Below, in pieces: positions 10,522 through 19,927 of a stretch of 64,000 nt of DNA. The stretch comes from Acinetobacter nosocomialis. GTDB taxonomy: Bacteria > Pseudomonadota > Gammaproteobacteria > Pseudomonadales > Moraxellaceae. The notes under the pieces are model-generated. The model did no database searches. It saw nothing but the letters and a program-made list of their open reading frames with translations, and was not told where the DNA came from. A program made the position numbers and the translations under genes. The number at the start of each line of letters is the position of its first letter. The first letter of the stretch is position 1. The DNA is taken from the NCBI GenBank assembly GCA_025736915.1, contig CP107049.1, forward strand, positions 1,922,001 through 1,986,000, written 5' to 3'.

Positions 10522-11624
10522 GGCTTCGTTGCCCCCTGAATTTTCACCGCACGGTTTTCACGGTCAATCGGGTGAATCTTCTGCTTATCGCGTAGCAAAT
10601 GAACCCCACCAATCACAACCCAATCATTTGGTGTTAAACCAGTTAACACGGGTACACTATCTCTGCCATATGCCCCAACTGTTACAGGTACTTTACGTAA
10701 AGTTTGGTTGGCATTGACTACCCATACATAAGCTTGATTATCTGTAGCTGAAACACTCGAAAGTGGAACACTCATGACATTAGTTTGAGTCGAGCTAAAA
10801 AATACGCGTGCACTTTGTCCAAGCTGAATAGCAGATTGACCTTCTTTGAGTGCAACTTTCACTGTAAAGGTACGAGACTGATCAGCCGCAGGAGAAACTT
10901 CGCGTACATACCCGGCAAATTTTTCATTCGGTTTAGACCACAAAGTAATCCAAGCTGCTTGACCAACTTTAATCTCGGCAACTGCTTGTTCAGGTACACC
11001 AATGACCACTTCACGCTCACCATCAATCGCCAATTGATAAGCTGCTTGACCTGCTGAAACGACTTGTCCAATCTCAATATTACGCGCTGTAATCACCCCG
11101 TTTTTATTAGAAATGAGTTGGTTATAACCAGTTTGGTTTGCAGAAACTTCATAGTTAGAGCGGGCTTGTTGTAACGCTGCTTGAGCCGCGTCGTACTGAT
11201 TTTTGACCGTATCAAATTGTGAACGGCTTACTGCATTAACAGGTAATAATTGTTGAAAACGTTTAAGTTCATCTGATGCTGTTTTCGCTGCTGCCTGTGC
11301 ATTTTGTAATTGAGCTTTGGCAGCATTTAATTGTAGCTGAGCATCTGCTACATCGAGCTTTGCTAATACTTGTCCAACTTTAACTCGGTCGCCGACATCG
11401 ACATAGCGAGCCGTAACTTGTCCACCCACCCGAAATGCCAAGGCAGTTTGTTGTCGAGCCTGTACATCTCCTGCATAGCTTTTTAATTCGTTTAGTGTGG
11501 TCGAAGGCTGCGTCACCATCACATAGGGTATTTCTTCTGTTTTGGGAGCCTCTTTACTACAACCCATTAATGTGACCGTGCAAACAATCACCATACTCAT
11601 GATGAGAGGTTTTAACAGATTCAT
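10518..11624 (-). CDS. RND periplasmic adaptor (membrane fusion protein), lipoprotein
   Basis: A 368-residue HlyD/AcrA-type adaptor that would link the RND permease to an outer-membrane channel. It has a lipoprotein signal (lipobox LMGC, lipidated Cys near residue 22), paired lipoyl half-motifs (GGQVTARYVDVGDRVKVGQV and GVITARNIEIGQVVSAGQ), an alpha-helical hairpin between them rich in Ala/Gln/Leu, and a beta-barrel and proximal domain to the C-terminus. It is the first gene of the two-gene pump operon. It is divergent from a TetR gene, with a 34-bp palindrome between them. Confidence 0.93.
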   Translation of the reverse strand: MNLLKPLIMSMVIVCTVTLMGCSKEAPKTEEIPYVMVTQPSTTLNELKSYAGDVQARQQTALAFRVGGQVTARYVDVGDRVKVGQVLAKLDVADAQLQLNAAKAQLQNAQAAAKTASDELKRFQQLLPVNAVSRSQFDTVKNQYDAAQAALQQARSNYEVSANQTGYNQLISNKNGVITARNIEIGQVVSAGQAAYQLAIDGEREVVIGVPEQAVAEIKVGQAAWITLWSKPNEKFAGYVREVSPAADQSRTFTVKVALKEGQSAIQLGQSARVFFSSTQTNVMSVPLSSVSATDNQAYVWVVNANQTLRKVPVTVGAYGRDSVPVLTGLTPNDWVVIGGVHLLRDKQKIHPIDRENRAVKIQGATKP

Positions 11625-11691
11625 ATCTTATCGCTCTTATTCAAACTGATTTTTTAAGGCACAATATGCTTGCATCATAGTTTGTTTGTTT

Positions 11692-11725
11692 TTTAATTAA
11701 TATACCCATGGGTACATTAATTAAA
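11692..11725. promoter_or_regulatory. 34-bp near-perfect palindrome, probable TetR operator
   Basis: Two 17-bp arms meet at CCCA|TGGG with no spacer and differ at a single position pair (11702/11715). The core is TACCCATGGGTA. The site lies in the gap between the divergent pump operon and the TetR gene, the usual position for an autoregulatory TetR operator controlling both directions. It contains an ATG in frame with the regulator, but that ATG is best read as part of the operator. Confidence 0.8.
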
Positions 11726-11773
11726 GAAAAACTTATAAATATCTATTTTTTTAAACTTTTATTAGAGGATTTT

Positions 11774-12397
11774 GTGCAAACAGTTAATCAAAGTGGTCGT
11801 CCTAAAGATCTGGAAAAGCGTGCTCGTATCTTACAAGCCGCTAAAGCTATTTTTTTAAAATCTGGTTATCACGGTACCAGCATGAACCAGATTGCACAGG
11901 AAGCCGGAGTTACTAAACTCACGGTTTATAACCACTTTCAAGACAAAGCAAACCTGTTTATCTGCGCGATTACAGAAACTTGCGAAGAGACTCTAGGCAC
12001 TAAACCATTTGAATTAGATGCATCAGCAGATTTTTATCAAACACTGTATATGGTGTGTTCGCGTGCCTTGCAGATTATTTATTCACCTGAAGCATTAAAG
12101 CTTGAACATGTCTTATTTGAACTCGCAGCAGAACAGAGCCCTTTAGCTGAACAATTTTTCACGGCATCCCATACTCGACTTCAAAATCTGTTAGCCGCGT
12201 TCTTCCAAAAAGCAGCTGAGCTAGGTTTTATTCAAGCCGATGATCCCGTTTATCAAACAGAGCTTCTTTTAACGTTGTTGCTTGGTGTACGTCACCATAA
12301 AGTTCTACTTAGGATTATTGCTGTACCGAATGCGCAAGAGTTAGACCAGATTATTCAAGATGCAATTCATTTATTCCTGCTTAAATATCGGAATTAA
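11774..12397 (+). CDS. TetR-family repressor of the adjacent RND pump
   Basis: A 207-residue TetR regulator. The N-terminal helix-turn-helix (about residues 13-58, with GTSMNQIAQEAGVTKLTVYNHF) is followed by a helical ligand-binding domain of the AcrR C-terminal type. I choose the GTG at 11774 because AGAGGA sits correctly upstream and the protein then begins just before the DNA-binding domain. The ATG at 11708 would add 22 hydrophobic/basic residues and lies inside the palindromic operator. By position it should repress the divergent adaptor-permease operon and itself, with release by an unknown ligand. Confidence 0.9.
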   Translation: MQTVNQSGRPKDLEKRARILQAAKAIFLKSGYHGTSMNQIAQEAGVTKLTVYNHFQDKANLFICAITETCEETLGTKPFELDASADFYQTLYMVCSRALQIIYSPEALKLEHVLFELAAEQSPLAEQFFTASHTRLQNLLAAFFQKAAELGFIQADDPVYQTELLLTLLLGVRHHKVLLRIIAVPNAQELDQIIQDAIHLFLLKYRN

Positions 12398-12569
12398 ACC
12401 AAAGTCCGATTGCCAAAAGTTGCACTGAGTGCATTTCATCTTTTAAGTCGCTATAAGCGAATTAAATGTTATTTTTTAAGCAAAAATTCACATTTTCTTA
12501 CGCTCAAAGCTTGGAATGTTTGTTAATCGCGCTATATTCGATAAGAATAAGAACAGGAGAAAAAATAGC

Positions 12570-15254
12570 ATGGTTCAGCAAATCGATGCGCCACTGCGTG
12601 AGGATGTCCGCTTACTTGGCAATTTGTTAGGTGAAACCCTAAAACAACATGCAGGACAGGAACTGTTTAATCAGATCGAGCAAATCCGTGCGCTTGCCAA
12701 AGGTGCACGTGATGGTCAAGCTGAAGCCGAAAAGCAATTAGAACAATTATTTTTAGAACTGCCCGATGAAGAACTATTACCTCTCACCCGCGCTTTTTCT
12801 CACTTCCTCAATTTTGCCAATATTGCCGAGCAATACCATGTCGTGCGTAGCCGTAGACAGGCAGAATTTGATTCGGAGACTAATTCTCCAAATCCACTTG
12901 TTCACTTATTTCAAAAATTCAAAGATAAAAGTATTTCGACAGAAAAACTATTTCAGCAAATTTGTGATTTAAATATTGAACTGGTACTTACGGCGCACCC
13001 AACCGAAGTCAGCCGTCGTACCCTCATTCAAAAATATGACGATATCAACGCTTGTCTTTCACAGCTTGATCAGCAAAAGCTTACTCCACGTGAACGCCAA
13101 AACGCACTTGCGAACTTAAAACAGCAAATTAGTTCGGCTTGGCAAACAGATGAAATTCGTCAGCACCGCCCAACTCCTGTCGATGAGGCAAAATGGGGCT
13201 TTGCAACCATTGAGCAAACACTTTGGAATGCTGTACCAAAATTCATTCGTGAATTAAATGAATTAGTTCAAGACAATTGCCAACAAAACTTACCACTCAA
13301 TATTGCGCCAGTGCGCTTTGCTTCTTGGATGGGTGGAGACCGTGATGGTAACCCAAATGTTACTCATCAAATCACTCAAGAAGTGCTGTGGTTATCACGC
13401 TGGCAAGCTGCTGACCTTTACCTGAGAGATATTGAAAATTTACGTTGGGAACTTTCAATTCAGACGTGTTCCGAAGAAATGATTCAAGCGATTGGTAGCC
13501 AACATGCAGAACCTTATCGTGAGTATTTACGTGCTACACGTGAACGCTTAAAAGCAACTCGTCACTGGTTAGCGCAGCGTCTACAAGGTTTAGAAGCAGA
13601 TGACAGCAATGTAATTAAAAGCAAAGATGAGCTATTACAACCATTATTGCTGTGCTATCGCTCTTTAATTGACAGTAACCTTCCAGAAATTGCGAATGGT
13701 CAACTTCTCGACTTTATCTACCGTGTGAACTGTTTTGGTATTGAATTACTTAAACTTGATATTCGCCAAGAATCAGGTCGTCATCGCCAAGCCATTTCAG
13801 CCATTACCGAATATTTAGGTTTAGGTAATTTTGAGTCATGGACTGAGCAAGCACGCCAAAACTTCCTCATTCAGGAACTCCAAAGCAAACGCCCACTTCT
13901 ACCGAAATATATTAATGAACCGGAAGGGAGTTTAATCGGCCACCCAGATGTCCAAGAAGTATTTGCAACCATGCGTACTTTGGCAGACCAACCGCCTGAG
14001 TCTTTAGGTGCTTATATTATTTCGATGGCTGAATATCCAAGTGATGTTTTGGCGGTATTGTTATTGCAAAAAGAAGCAGGTATTCAGCATCCTTTACGTG
14101 TGGTGCCTCTGTTTGAAACTCTAAAAGATTTAGATGGCGCTGCAACTACCATGAATACGCTGTTCAATATGCATTGGTATAAACAGCATATTCAGGGTAA
14201 ACACGAAGTGATGATCGGTTACTCCGACTCCGCAAAAGATGCTGGCTTTATGTCTGCCAACTGGGCGCAATATCGTGCTCAAGAAGAACTGACTGCTATT
14301 GCTCGTACACACGGCGTACAGTTGACCCTATTCCACGGTCGTGGCGGCTCAATTAGCCGTGGTGGTGCCCCAACCCAACAGGCACTATTCTCACAACCAC
14401 CAGGTTCAATCTCTGGCGCAATTCGTGTGACAGAACAAGGTGAAATGATCCGCTTCAAGTTCGGTTTAGAAGGGATTGCCATGCAAAACCTTGAAATCTA
14501 TACCGCAGCAACACTTGAAGCGACACTGTTGCCACCACCAGAGCCTAAAGCAGAATGGCGTGAACTCATGAACCGTATGACAGATCATTCTGTGAAGGTT
14601 TATCGTCAAACAGTTCGTGAAAATCCACATTTTGTGAAGTATTTACGTACTGTCACGCCTGAGCTTGAATTACAAATGTTGCCTCTAGGCTCGCGTCCAG
14701 CAAAACGTAAAGTGAGTGGTGGCATCGAGTCTTTACGTGCCATCCCATGGGTATTTGCATGGACTCAAATTCGTTTGATGTTGCCTGCATGGTTAGGTAC
14801 AGGTGCTGCCATTAATGAAGTGATTGCCGACCAGCAAAAAGCAACACTTGATGAAATGCTTCAGCAATGGCCTTATTTCCAAACGCTCATTGATATGTTG
14901 GAAATGGTATTGTCTAAAGCCGATGCCAACATTGCTCTCTATTACGAGTCTCATTTAACTGAAGATGAAGATTTAAAAGTACTCGGCAACCAGTTGCGTC
15001 AGCGACTAAAAGATGCTGTTGAAACGCTACTTAAATTGAAAGATGAATCAAAGCTTCTGAGCAACAACGAAGTTCTTGACCAATCTATGCAGGTTCGTAA
15101 ACCATACTTACTTCCTTTGCATCTTTTACAAGCTGAACTCATGAAACGCCGCCGCGATTACCTCGCGGAGCGTCAGGCAGAACATACCCCTGTTGACCAT
15201 GCACTGATGGTCAGTATTGCGGGTATTGCTGCTGGTCTACGTAATACGGGCTAA
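12570..15254 (+). CDS. ppc: Phosphoenolpyruvate carboxylase
   Basis: Anaplerotic enzyme that carboxylates phosphoenolpyruvate with bicarbonate to oxaloacetate. The 894-residue product carries the catalytic His motif LVLTAHPTEVSRRT (about residue 140), the FHGRGGSISRGGAPT loop, the SWMGGDRDGNPNVT segment and the conserved C-terminus ending IAAGLRNTG. I place the start at ATG 12570, preceded by ACAGGAGA; an upstream in-frame start at 12516 lacks such a site. It is a single-gene unit closed by a hairpin terminator. Confidence 0.97.
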   Translation: MVQQIDAPLREDVRLLGNLLGETLKQHAGQELFNQIEQIRALAKGARDGQAEAEKQLEQLFLELPDEELLPLTRAFSHFLNFANIAEQYHVVRSRRQAEFDSETNSPNPLVHLFQKFKDKSISTEKLFQQICDLNIELVLTAHPTEVSRRTLIQKYDDINACLSQLDQQKLTPRERQNALANLKQQISSAWQTDEIRQHRPTPVDEAKWGFATIEQTLWNAVPKFIRELNELVQDNCQQNLPLNIAPVRFASWMGGDRDGNPNVTHQITQEVLWLSRWQAADLYLRDIENLRWELSIQTCSEEMIQAIGSQHAEPYREYLRATRERLKATRHWLAQRLQGLEADDSNVIKSKDELLQPLLLCYRSLIDSNLPEIANGQLLDFIYRVNCFGIELLKLDIRQESGRHRQAISAITEYLGLGNFESWTEQARQNFLIQELQSKRPLLPKYINEPEGSLIGHPDVQEVFATMRTLADQPPESLGAYIISMAEYPSDVLAVLLLQKEAGIQHPLRVVPLFETLKDLDGAATTMNTLFNMHWYKQHIQGKHEVMIGYSDSAKDAGFMSANWAQYRAQEELTAIARTHGVQLTLFHGRGGSISRGGAPTQQALFSQPPGSISGAIRVTEQGEMIRFKFGLEGIAMQNLEIYTAATLEATLLPPPEPKAEWRELMNRMTDHSVKVYRQTVRENPHFVKYLRTVTPELELQMLPLGSRPAKRKVSGGIESLRAIPWVFAWTQIRLMLPAWLGTGAAINEVIADQQKATLDEMLQQWPYFQTLIDMLEMVLSKADANIALYYESHLTEDEDLKVLGNQLRQRLKDAVETLLKLKDESKLLSNNEVLDQSMQVRKPYLLPLHLLQAELMKRRRDYLAERQAEHTPVDHALMVSIAGIAAGLRNTG

Positions 15255-15280
15255 GCTGTTTTTACCGATCGTTTGACAAG

Positions 15281-15308
15281 GCAGTACATCACCGATGTGC
15301 TGCTTTTT
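15281..15308 (+). terminator. Terminator of ppc
   Basis: The 10-bp stem GCAGTACATC/GATGTGCTGC (one G-T pair) has a 3-nt loop and is followed by TTTTT. The remaining bases up to the permease gene at 15553 are very A/T-rich and should hold its promoter; no other structure was seen there. Confidence 0.85.
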
Positions 15309-15552
15309 ACTTGCAAAGTTCCCCATTTTTCATAAATTTTCCCCGATTTTATATTTTTTTAAATATTTTTTAAAAATCATAAAATTAAGTTTTATTATAA
15401 AAAAATAACTAATTCCTTATATTTAGAATTCTTAAAATTATACCAATCGTTAAAAAATAATTACTTTTCACTCACATACTGCTCACTAGAGATTAAATGC
15501 TTTCCAAAGAAAGAGTATCATTGCTCCAATTAAAGAATAATGAGCTCATTTT

Positions 15553-16848
15553 ATGTCCAACTGGTTTCCAAAATGGCAGCCTTACCAAGGTGATGTTGAC
15601 CATCGACCGGTCTCTACCAATGAATATCTCCCCCCAGTTCAAAGTGCCATTTTAGGCATCCAACATGCATTTGCCATGTTTGGAGCCACCGTTTTAGCGC
15701 CATTACTTATGGGCTTTAACCCGAACCTCGCTATTTTAATGTCCGGTATCTGTACCATCCTGTTCTTCTTAATTACAGGTGGTCGCGTTCCAAGTTACTT
15801 AGGATCGAGTTTTGCCTTTATTGGTGTGGTTGCAGCAGCGACTGGGCACATTACAGGTTCGGGCGCCAATCCAAATCTGTCCATGGCTTTAGGTGGAATC
15901 GTAGCATGCGGTATTTTTTACGCACTCATCGGTTTTATTGTCATGCTTACGGGTACGCGCTGGATTGAAAAACTCATGCCGCCTGTCGTGACTGGCGCAA
16001 TTGTGATGATTATTGGTCTAAACCTTGCCCCTGTTACCATTAAAGGCGTTGCTGGCCAACCATTTGAAATGTGGATGGCATTAATTACTGTGCTTTGTAT
16101 GGGCAGTATTGCAGTCTTTACGCGTGGTTTATTACAACGTCTACTTCTATTAGTTGGTTTAATCTTGGCTTATGCAATTTATGCCATCACGACCAATGGT
16201 TTGGATTTAGGTAAACCAATCGATTTTAGCCAGATCTCTCAAGCTGCATGGTTCGGTATTCCAAGCTTTTCACATCCTACTTTTGATACCAAAGCAATGC
16301 TAATTATTGCGCCAGTTGCATTAATTTTAGTGGCAGAGAACTTAGGCCATATTAAAGCAGTAGGTGCAATGACTGGTGAAAACCTAACGCCACAATTAGG
16401 CAAAGCATTTGTTGCAGATGGTTTGGCAACGACACTTTCTGGTAGTGTGGGCGCGCCGGGGATGACCACTTACGGTGAAAATATTGGTGTGATGGCAGTC
16501 ACTCGTGTGTACTCAACCATTGTTTTTGTGATTGCGGGTGTCTTCGCCATTTTCTTAGGTCTATCTCCAAAATTTGGCGCGGTGATTAGTACCATTCCAA
16601 GCGCAGTTTTAACAGGTGCATCTATTGTCGTATTTGGTTTAATTACAATTGCTGGTGCAAAAATCTGGATCGAAAACAAAGTTGATTTTTCTAACAATAA
16701 AAATCTGATTGTTGCTTCTGTGACGATTATTTTAGGTGCTGGTAACTTTGAATTATTGTTCGGTAATTTCAATTTAGGTGGTATCGGTACCGCAACTTTT
16801 GCAGCCATTATTCTAAATTGGTTGTTTAGTTTAAAAGATAAAACTTAA
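15553..16848 (+). CDS. NCS2-family pyrimidine/purine permease, RutG-like
   Basis: A 431-residue nucleobase:cation symporter-2 transporter with about twelve to fourteen membrane segments. It closely resembles E. coli RutG and UraA. Shared landmarks are GIQHAFAMFGATVLAPLLMG, the ITGGRVPSYLGSSFAFIG stretch, the TM8 substrate motif VAENLGHIKAV and the TM10 motif GAPGMTTYGENIGVMAVT. The likely substrate is uracil, thymine or a related base taken up with protons. No rut catabolic genes are adjacent, so the symbol is left blank. A terminator follows, then a LysR gene on the same strand that could control it. Confidence 0.88.
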   Translation: MSNWFPKWQPYQGDVDHRPVSTNEYLPPVQSAILGIQHAFAMFGATVLAPLLMGFNPNLAILMSGICTILFFLITGGRVPSYLGSSFAFIGVVAAATGHITGSGANPNLSMALGGIVACGIFYALIGFIVMLTGTRWIEKLMPPVVTGAIVMIIGLNLAPVTIKGVAGQPFEMWMALITVLCMGSIAVFTRGLLQRLLLLVGLILAYAIYAITTNGLDLGKPIDFSQISQAAWFGIPSFSHPTFDTKAMLIIAPVALILVAENLGHIKAVGAMTGENLTPQLGKAFVADGLATTLSGSVGAPGMTTYGENIGVMAVTRVYSTIVFVIAGVFAIFLGLSPKFGAVISTIPSAVLTGASIVVFGLITIAGAKIWIENKVDFSNNKNLIVASVTIILGAGNFELLFGNFNLGGIGTATFAAIILNWLFSLKDKT

Positions 16849-16853
16849 ATTCA

Positions 16854-16879
16854 AAAAGGCAGCGTACGCTGCCTTTTTT
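16854..16879 (+). terminator. Terminator of the NCS2 permease gene
   Basis: AAGGCAGCG/CGCTGCCTT forms a near-perfect hairpin centred on a TA step, followed by TTTTTTC. Confidence 0.88.
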
Positions 16880-16927
16880 CATTCCGATTTAGTATGATGA
16901 ATTTTTGCGTTTCAATACGTTCCTATC

Positions 16928-17818
16928 ATGCGTTTTGATTTTTTTGATTTACAGCTGGTCCTTCATATTGTCTCGACTGGTAGCCTAACTAAAGGTGCGG
17001 ACCGCTCTGCGATTTCTCTTCAAGCAGCGAGTGAACGTATAAAAAAACTCGAACAGTATTTTGAAACACCTTTATTTATTCGCCAAACCACAGGTGTAGA
17101 ACTCACCACAGCGGGACATGCTTTTGTAGAACATGCTCGTCAGCTTTTAGCACAAAAAGATCAACTCGAACAAGAAATGCAGCGCTTTAAGTCTTCTACA
17201 ACACAAGCCTTAACGCTTTGGTGTAACTCTTCAGCTCAAAGCGAATATTTGCCTCGTTTATTACCGCAATATTTAGTGCTTCATCCTGAAATGAATATCG
17301 ATTTGCACGAAGCAGAAAGTTCGGAAATTGTAGATGCATTAACCCAAGGAATTGCAAACCTTGGCTTGGTCTCAAGCTTTTTTGATACCCGACATTTGCA
17401 AACTAAGGAATTTGCGAGTGATCCTCTAGTTTTGATTTGTCCTGCTACACATGAGTTAACTCAATATCAAAAGCTGAATTTAGTAGACGCTTTAAGCTAT
17501 GGTTTTATTGGCCTTAAAGCCCACCACTCTTTGCAACAGTCCATTGAAACTCAAGCTAAATTATTAGGCTTTAATATACAGTATCGTTTGCGCTTGCCTA
17601 ACTTTAGCGCAATTGCTGAAGTCGTTGCCAAAGGAGTGGGTATTGCGATTATGCCTGCCCGTGCGGCACAGCGTTTGCAATCGGACTATGATTTCCATTC
17701 CATCCAATTACTCGGCGCATGGGCAAACCGAAAACTACTTTTAGCAACACAAAATTTCAGCCAGCTGCCTAGCAGTTATAAGCAATTTGCAGATTTTCTA
17801 TTAGAGCATTGCCCTTAG
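16928..17818 (+). CDS. LysR-family transcriptional regulator
   Basis: A 296-residue LysR-type regulator with an N-terminal winged helix (about residues 4-60, containing STGSLTKGADRSAISLQAAS) and a periplasmic-binding-like effector domain. Its 3' end converges on the TSUP permease gene, with 9 bp between the stop codons. The target is unknown. LysR/TSUP pairs often concern sulfonate, sulfite or organic-acid export, but no such pathway gene is present here, so I leave the role open. Confidence 0.88.
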   Translation: MRFDFFDLQLVLHIVSTGSLTKGADRSAISLQAASERIKKLEQYFETPLFIRQTTGVELTTAGHAFVEHARQLLAQKDQLEQEMQRFKSSTTQALTLWCNSSAQSEYLPRLLPQYLVLHPEMNIDLHEAESSEIVDALTQGIANLGLVSSFFDTRHLQTKEFASDPLVLICPATHELTQYQKLNLVDALSYGFIGLKAHHSLQQSIETQAKLLGFNIQYRLRLPNFSAIAEVVAKGVGIAIMPARAAQRLQSDYDFHSIQLLGAWANRKLLLATQNFSQLPSSYKQFADFLLEHCP

Positions 17819-17827
17819 GAGCTTGGT

Positions 17828-18559
17828 TTAGTGCAAAATCATATAAAGCCCTAACGACACCAACCCTATAAAAAAGATACGGCGAAATAACTGCTCATTA
17901 AGTCGATAACGGATTTTTTTACCGATCCACATTCCAATGAGTGCAGCCAACAACGCAGCAAAAGATAAACGATAGTCCAGTGTTACTCCCGACATCGGGT
18001 TATGGTGTAAAAAGACTGCAAGACAAATGGTAGAAACCGTAAACGTTAATCCCAAAGCCTGAACCAGCTCGTCACGTTTTAAATGTAAAGACTGCAAATA
18101 TGGCACCACAGGAATGATAATAACGCCTGTGGCTACGGTGACTGCCCCACCAATATATCCAATAATCGGCGATAACCAACGCTCATGTTTCCCTAAGTGT
18201 GGAAGCTTTTTGACGCACAGCCCATAAAGCCCATATAAGGCCAACATACAGCCCAACAAAATCTCGCTACTGTGCCCATGACTTTGACCTAAAGTGGGTA
18301 GAAAGCTCCATATTGAGCCCACCACAATGCCTACGAGTAAGGTCCAGAAACGGCGAATAAAAGCCCAAACATGCCCCTCAGCAAAAAGCTGCCAAACATT
18401 GGTGACCATTGAAGGAACAATTAAAAGAGATGCAGCCTGAAAAGGGCTCATTGCGATGGTGAGTAAGCCCATTGATACTGCGGGCAAACCTAGGCCAATC
18501 ATGCCTTTGATCATGCCAGCAAAGGCAAACACCATCATAATAATTGCTAAAAAAGTCAC
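17828..18559 (-). CDS. TSUP-family (TauE/SafE) membrane transporter
   Basis: A 243-residue permease with about seven to eight hydrophobic segments and the TauE/SafE pattern: an N-terminal GMIKGMIGLGLPAVSMGLLT repeat motif and a second glycine-rich repeat, IIGYIGGAVTVATGVIIIP. Family members are implicated in movement of sulfite, sulfoacetate or other organic anions across the inner membrane. The length is typical. It is convergent with the LysR gene and lies about 80 bp from the thioredoxin-fold gene upstream on the same strand. The substrate is not predictable from sequence. Confidence 0.85.
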   Translation of the reverse strand: MTFLAIIMMVFAFAGMIKGMIGLGLPAVSMGLLTIAMSPFQAASLLIVPSMVTNVWQLFAEGHVWAFIRRFWTLLVGIVVGSIWSFLPTLGQSHGHSSEILLGCMLALYGLYGLCVKKLPHLGKHERWLSPIIGYIGGAVTVATGVIIIPVVPYLQSLHLKRDELVQALGLTFTVSTICLAVFLHHNPMSGVTLDYRLSFAALLAALIGMWIGKKIRYRLNEQLFRRIFFIGLVSLGLYMILH

Positions 18560-18637
18560 TGTTTATCTCCGATTCCCTACATGGTTATGCTACGGAAAAA
18601 ACAGGTTTTGCCCTATTCTTGTTTTTAGGAGTAGGCC

Positions 18638-19927
18638 TCAATTAGAGGTTGAGGCCGTTTTGTATTTTTCTTCTAAAACATTACTAAAAATACTTTCAAT
18701 CATCCAAACTCGGTACAAGCTATTAAATACATAACTTTGCCCATCAATACGCAACTCTAAAACTGGCAAATCAGGCTGATGCTTGTCTTTGCAAAGTGCA
18801 TCATTTTGCTCTAAAACAGATGGGACATCTTGTTCAGTTAACTGCTCAATACCGAGTTGCTGCTGTAACTCTTGGAAATGTCTTTGGAAGGATAAGTCTT
18901 TTCCTTTCGTCCAAACTGCCTGCAAAATCGTAAAAATTGTATCGAGTTGCTGATTTTCCGGCACGCTATAAAAAAGCTTTGCCATCTCAAGCGTACTTTC
19001 TTCTGTAGGACGACAAAAAGGAGTAAAAGCCACCTCAGTACGTTTAGAAACACGTGTTGCCAAGCTCCAGTCAAACCAGTCTCGGCCTTGGTAACTGAGC
19101 GGATAGACTTTTAACTGAATATCATAATAATCCGCGAGCTCTTCTTTAATATAGGCAAGCAGCAACCAGCTCATCGGGTCTTCTAAAGCAATAAATACAT
19201 CAAGCTCAGGATGAAGAGACTGAATTTCATTGAGTGCTTCAGCATCATTAATCAAATGTTCACGCCATTCGATATGATTAATTAAAAAAATCGGAATACC
19301 GGTCAGTAACTTTTGTTGTTTTAAACGACGGGTTAGACGTAATAAATCATCCACTGCGTGATATTTACGTCCACCAAATTCAAAGTACGCTGCCTGTACA
19401 GGCTCATCTGTAAAAATACGTTCTGGGAAGTGCTGTGGCATCTGATGCTTCACTGCCATGGCATGTAAAGTACGTAACTTTCCATATTGCTGTTGCCAAA
19501 GCATGTGAAAGATATCTTCAAGTAAATGTAAGAAGTTCTGACCTTGTAATGGGGTTCTTTTTAATATGACAGCGGCTTGTTTTAAAGCTTCTTGGCTTGG
19601 GATTTCTGGGAACTCATCAAAAGCAAACCGATGCTGATTTGCTAAAATCTTGGCATCATTTAAACAATAATGCTGCCACTCCTCATGCGTCATACTGTTT
19701 GGAGGTTCAGAAGCTGTATGGGAAATAATAATTTTTAAAGGTTTAAGCTCATCACTTAAAATTTCATCTAGCTGAGACAATTGCTGAACAGCCAGATAGC
19801 TATACACATCATCAAGTCGTAAATAAATACTTAAACCATTTTCCGTGGGTAACACCGCTTGACGAGAAGGCTTTTGGTAAAACCAGCTCGATCGGATAGG
19901 GTCAAACCAACGGCGTAGCAGTGACAT
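18638..19927 (-). CDS. Tandem thioredoxin-fold protein (DSBA/HCCA-isomerase-like, two copies)
   Basis: A 429-residue cytoplasmic protein that appears to contain two DSBA/2-hydroxychromene-2-carboxylate-isomerase-like domains in a row. The first begins near residue 31 with SIYLRLDDVYSYLAVQQL; the second begins near residue 242 with VFIALEDPMSWLLLAYI. Each keeps the strand-turn-helix pattern of the fold (L-D/E-D-x-x-S-aromatic-L), but no CxxC is present in either. It is therefore not a disulfide oxidase and may be a glutathione-dependent isomerase or a binding protein. The ATG at 19927 is chosen over a TTG 13 codons upstream. A hairpin (GGCCTCAA/TTGAGGCC) spans the stop codon. Function unknown. 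Confidence 0.65.
   Translation of the reverse strand: MSLLRRWFDPIRSSWFYQKPSRQAVLPTENGLSIYLRLDDVYSYLAVQQLSQLDEILSDELKPLKIIISHTASEPPNSMTHEEWQHYCLNDAKILANQHRFAFDEFPEIPSQEALKQAAVILKRTPLQGQNFLHLLEDIFHMLWQQQYGKLRTLHAMAVKHQMPQHFPERIFTDEPVQAAYFEFGGRKYHAVDDLLRLTRRLKQQKLLTGIPIFLINHIEWREHLINDAEALNEIQSLHPELDVFIALEDPMSWLLLAYIKEELADYYDIQLKVYPLSYQGRDWFDWSLATRVSKRTEVAFTPFCRPTEESTLEMAKLFYSVPENQQLDTIFTILQAVWTKGKDLSFQRHFQELQQQLGIEQLTEQDVPSVLEQNDALCKDKHQPDLPVLELRIDGQSYVFNSLYRVWMIESIFSNVLEEKYKTASTSN

Noticed and set aside
11708..11773. Upstream ATG start for the TetR gene
   Set aside because: It lies within the palindromic operator, lacks a ribosome-binding site and adds a non-family extension; the GTG at 11774 fits better.
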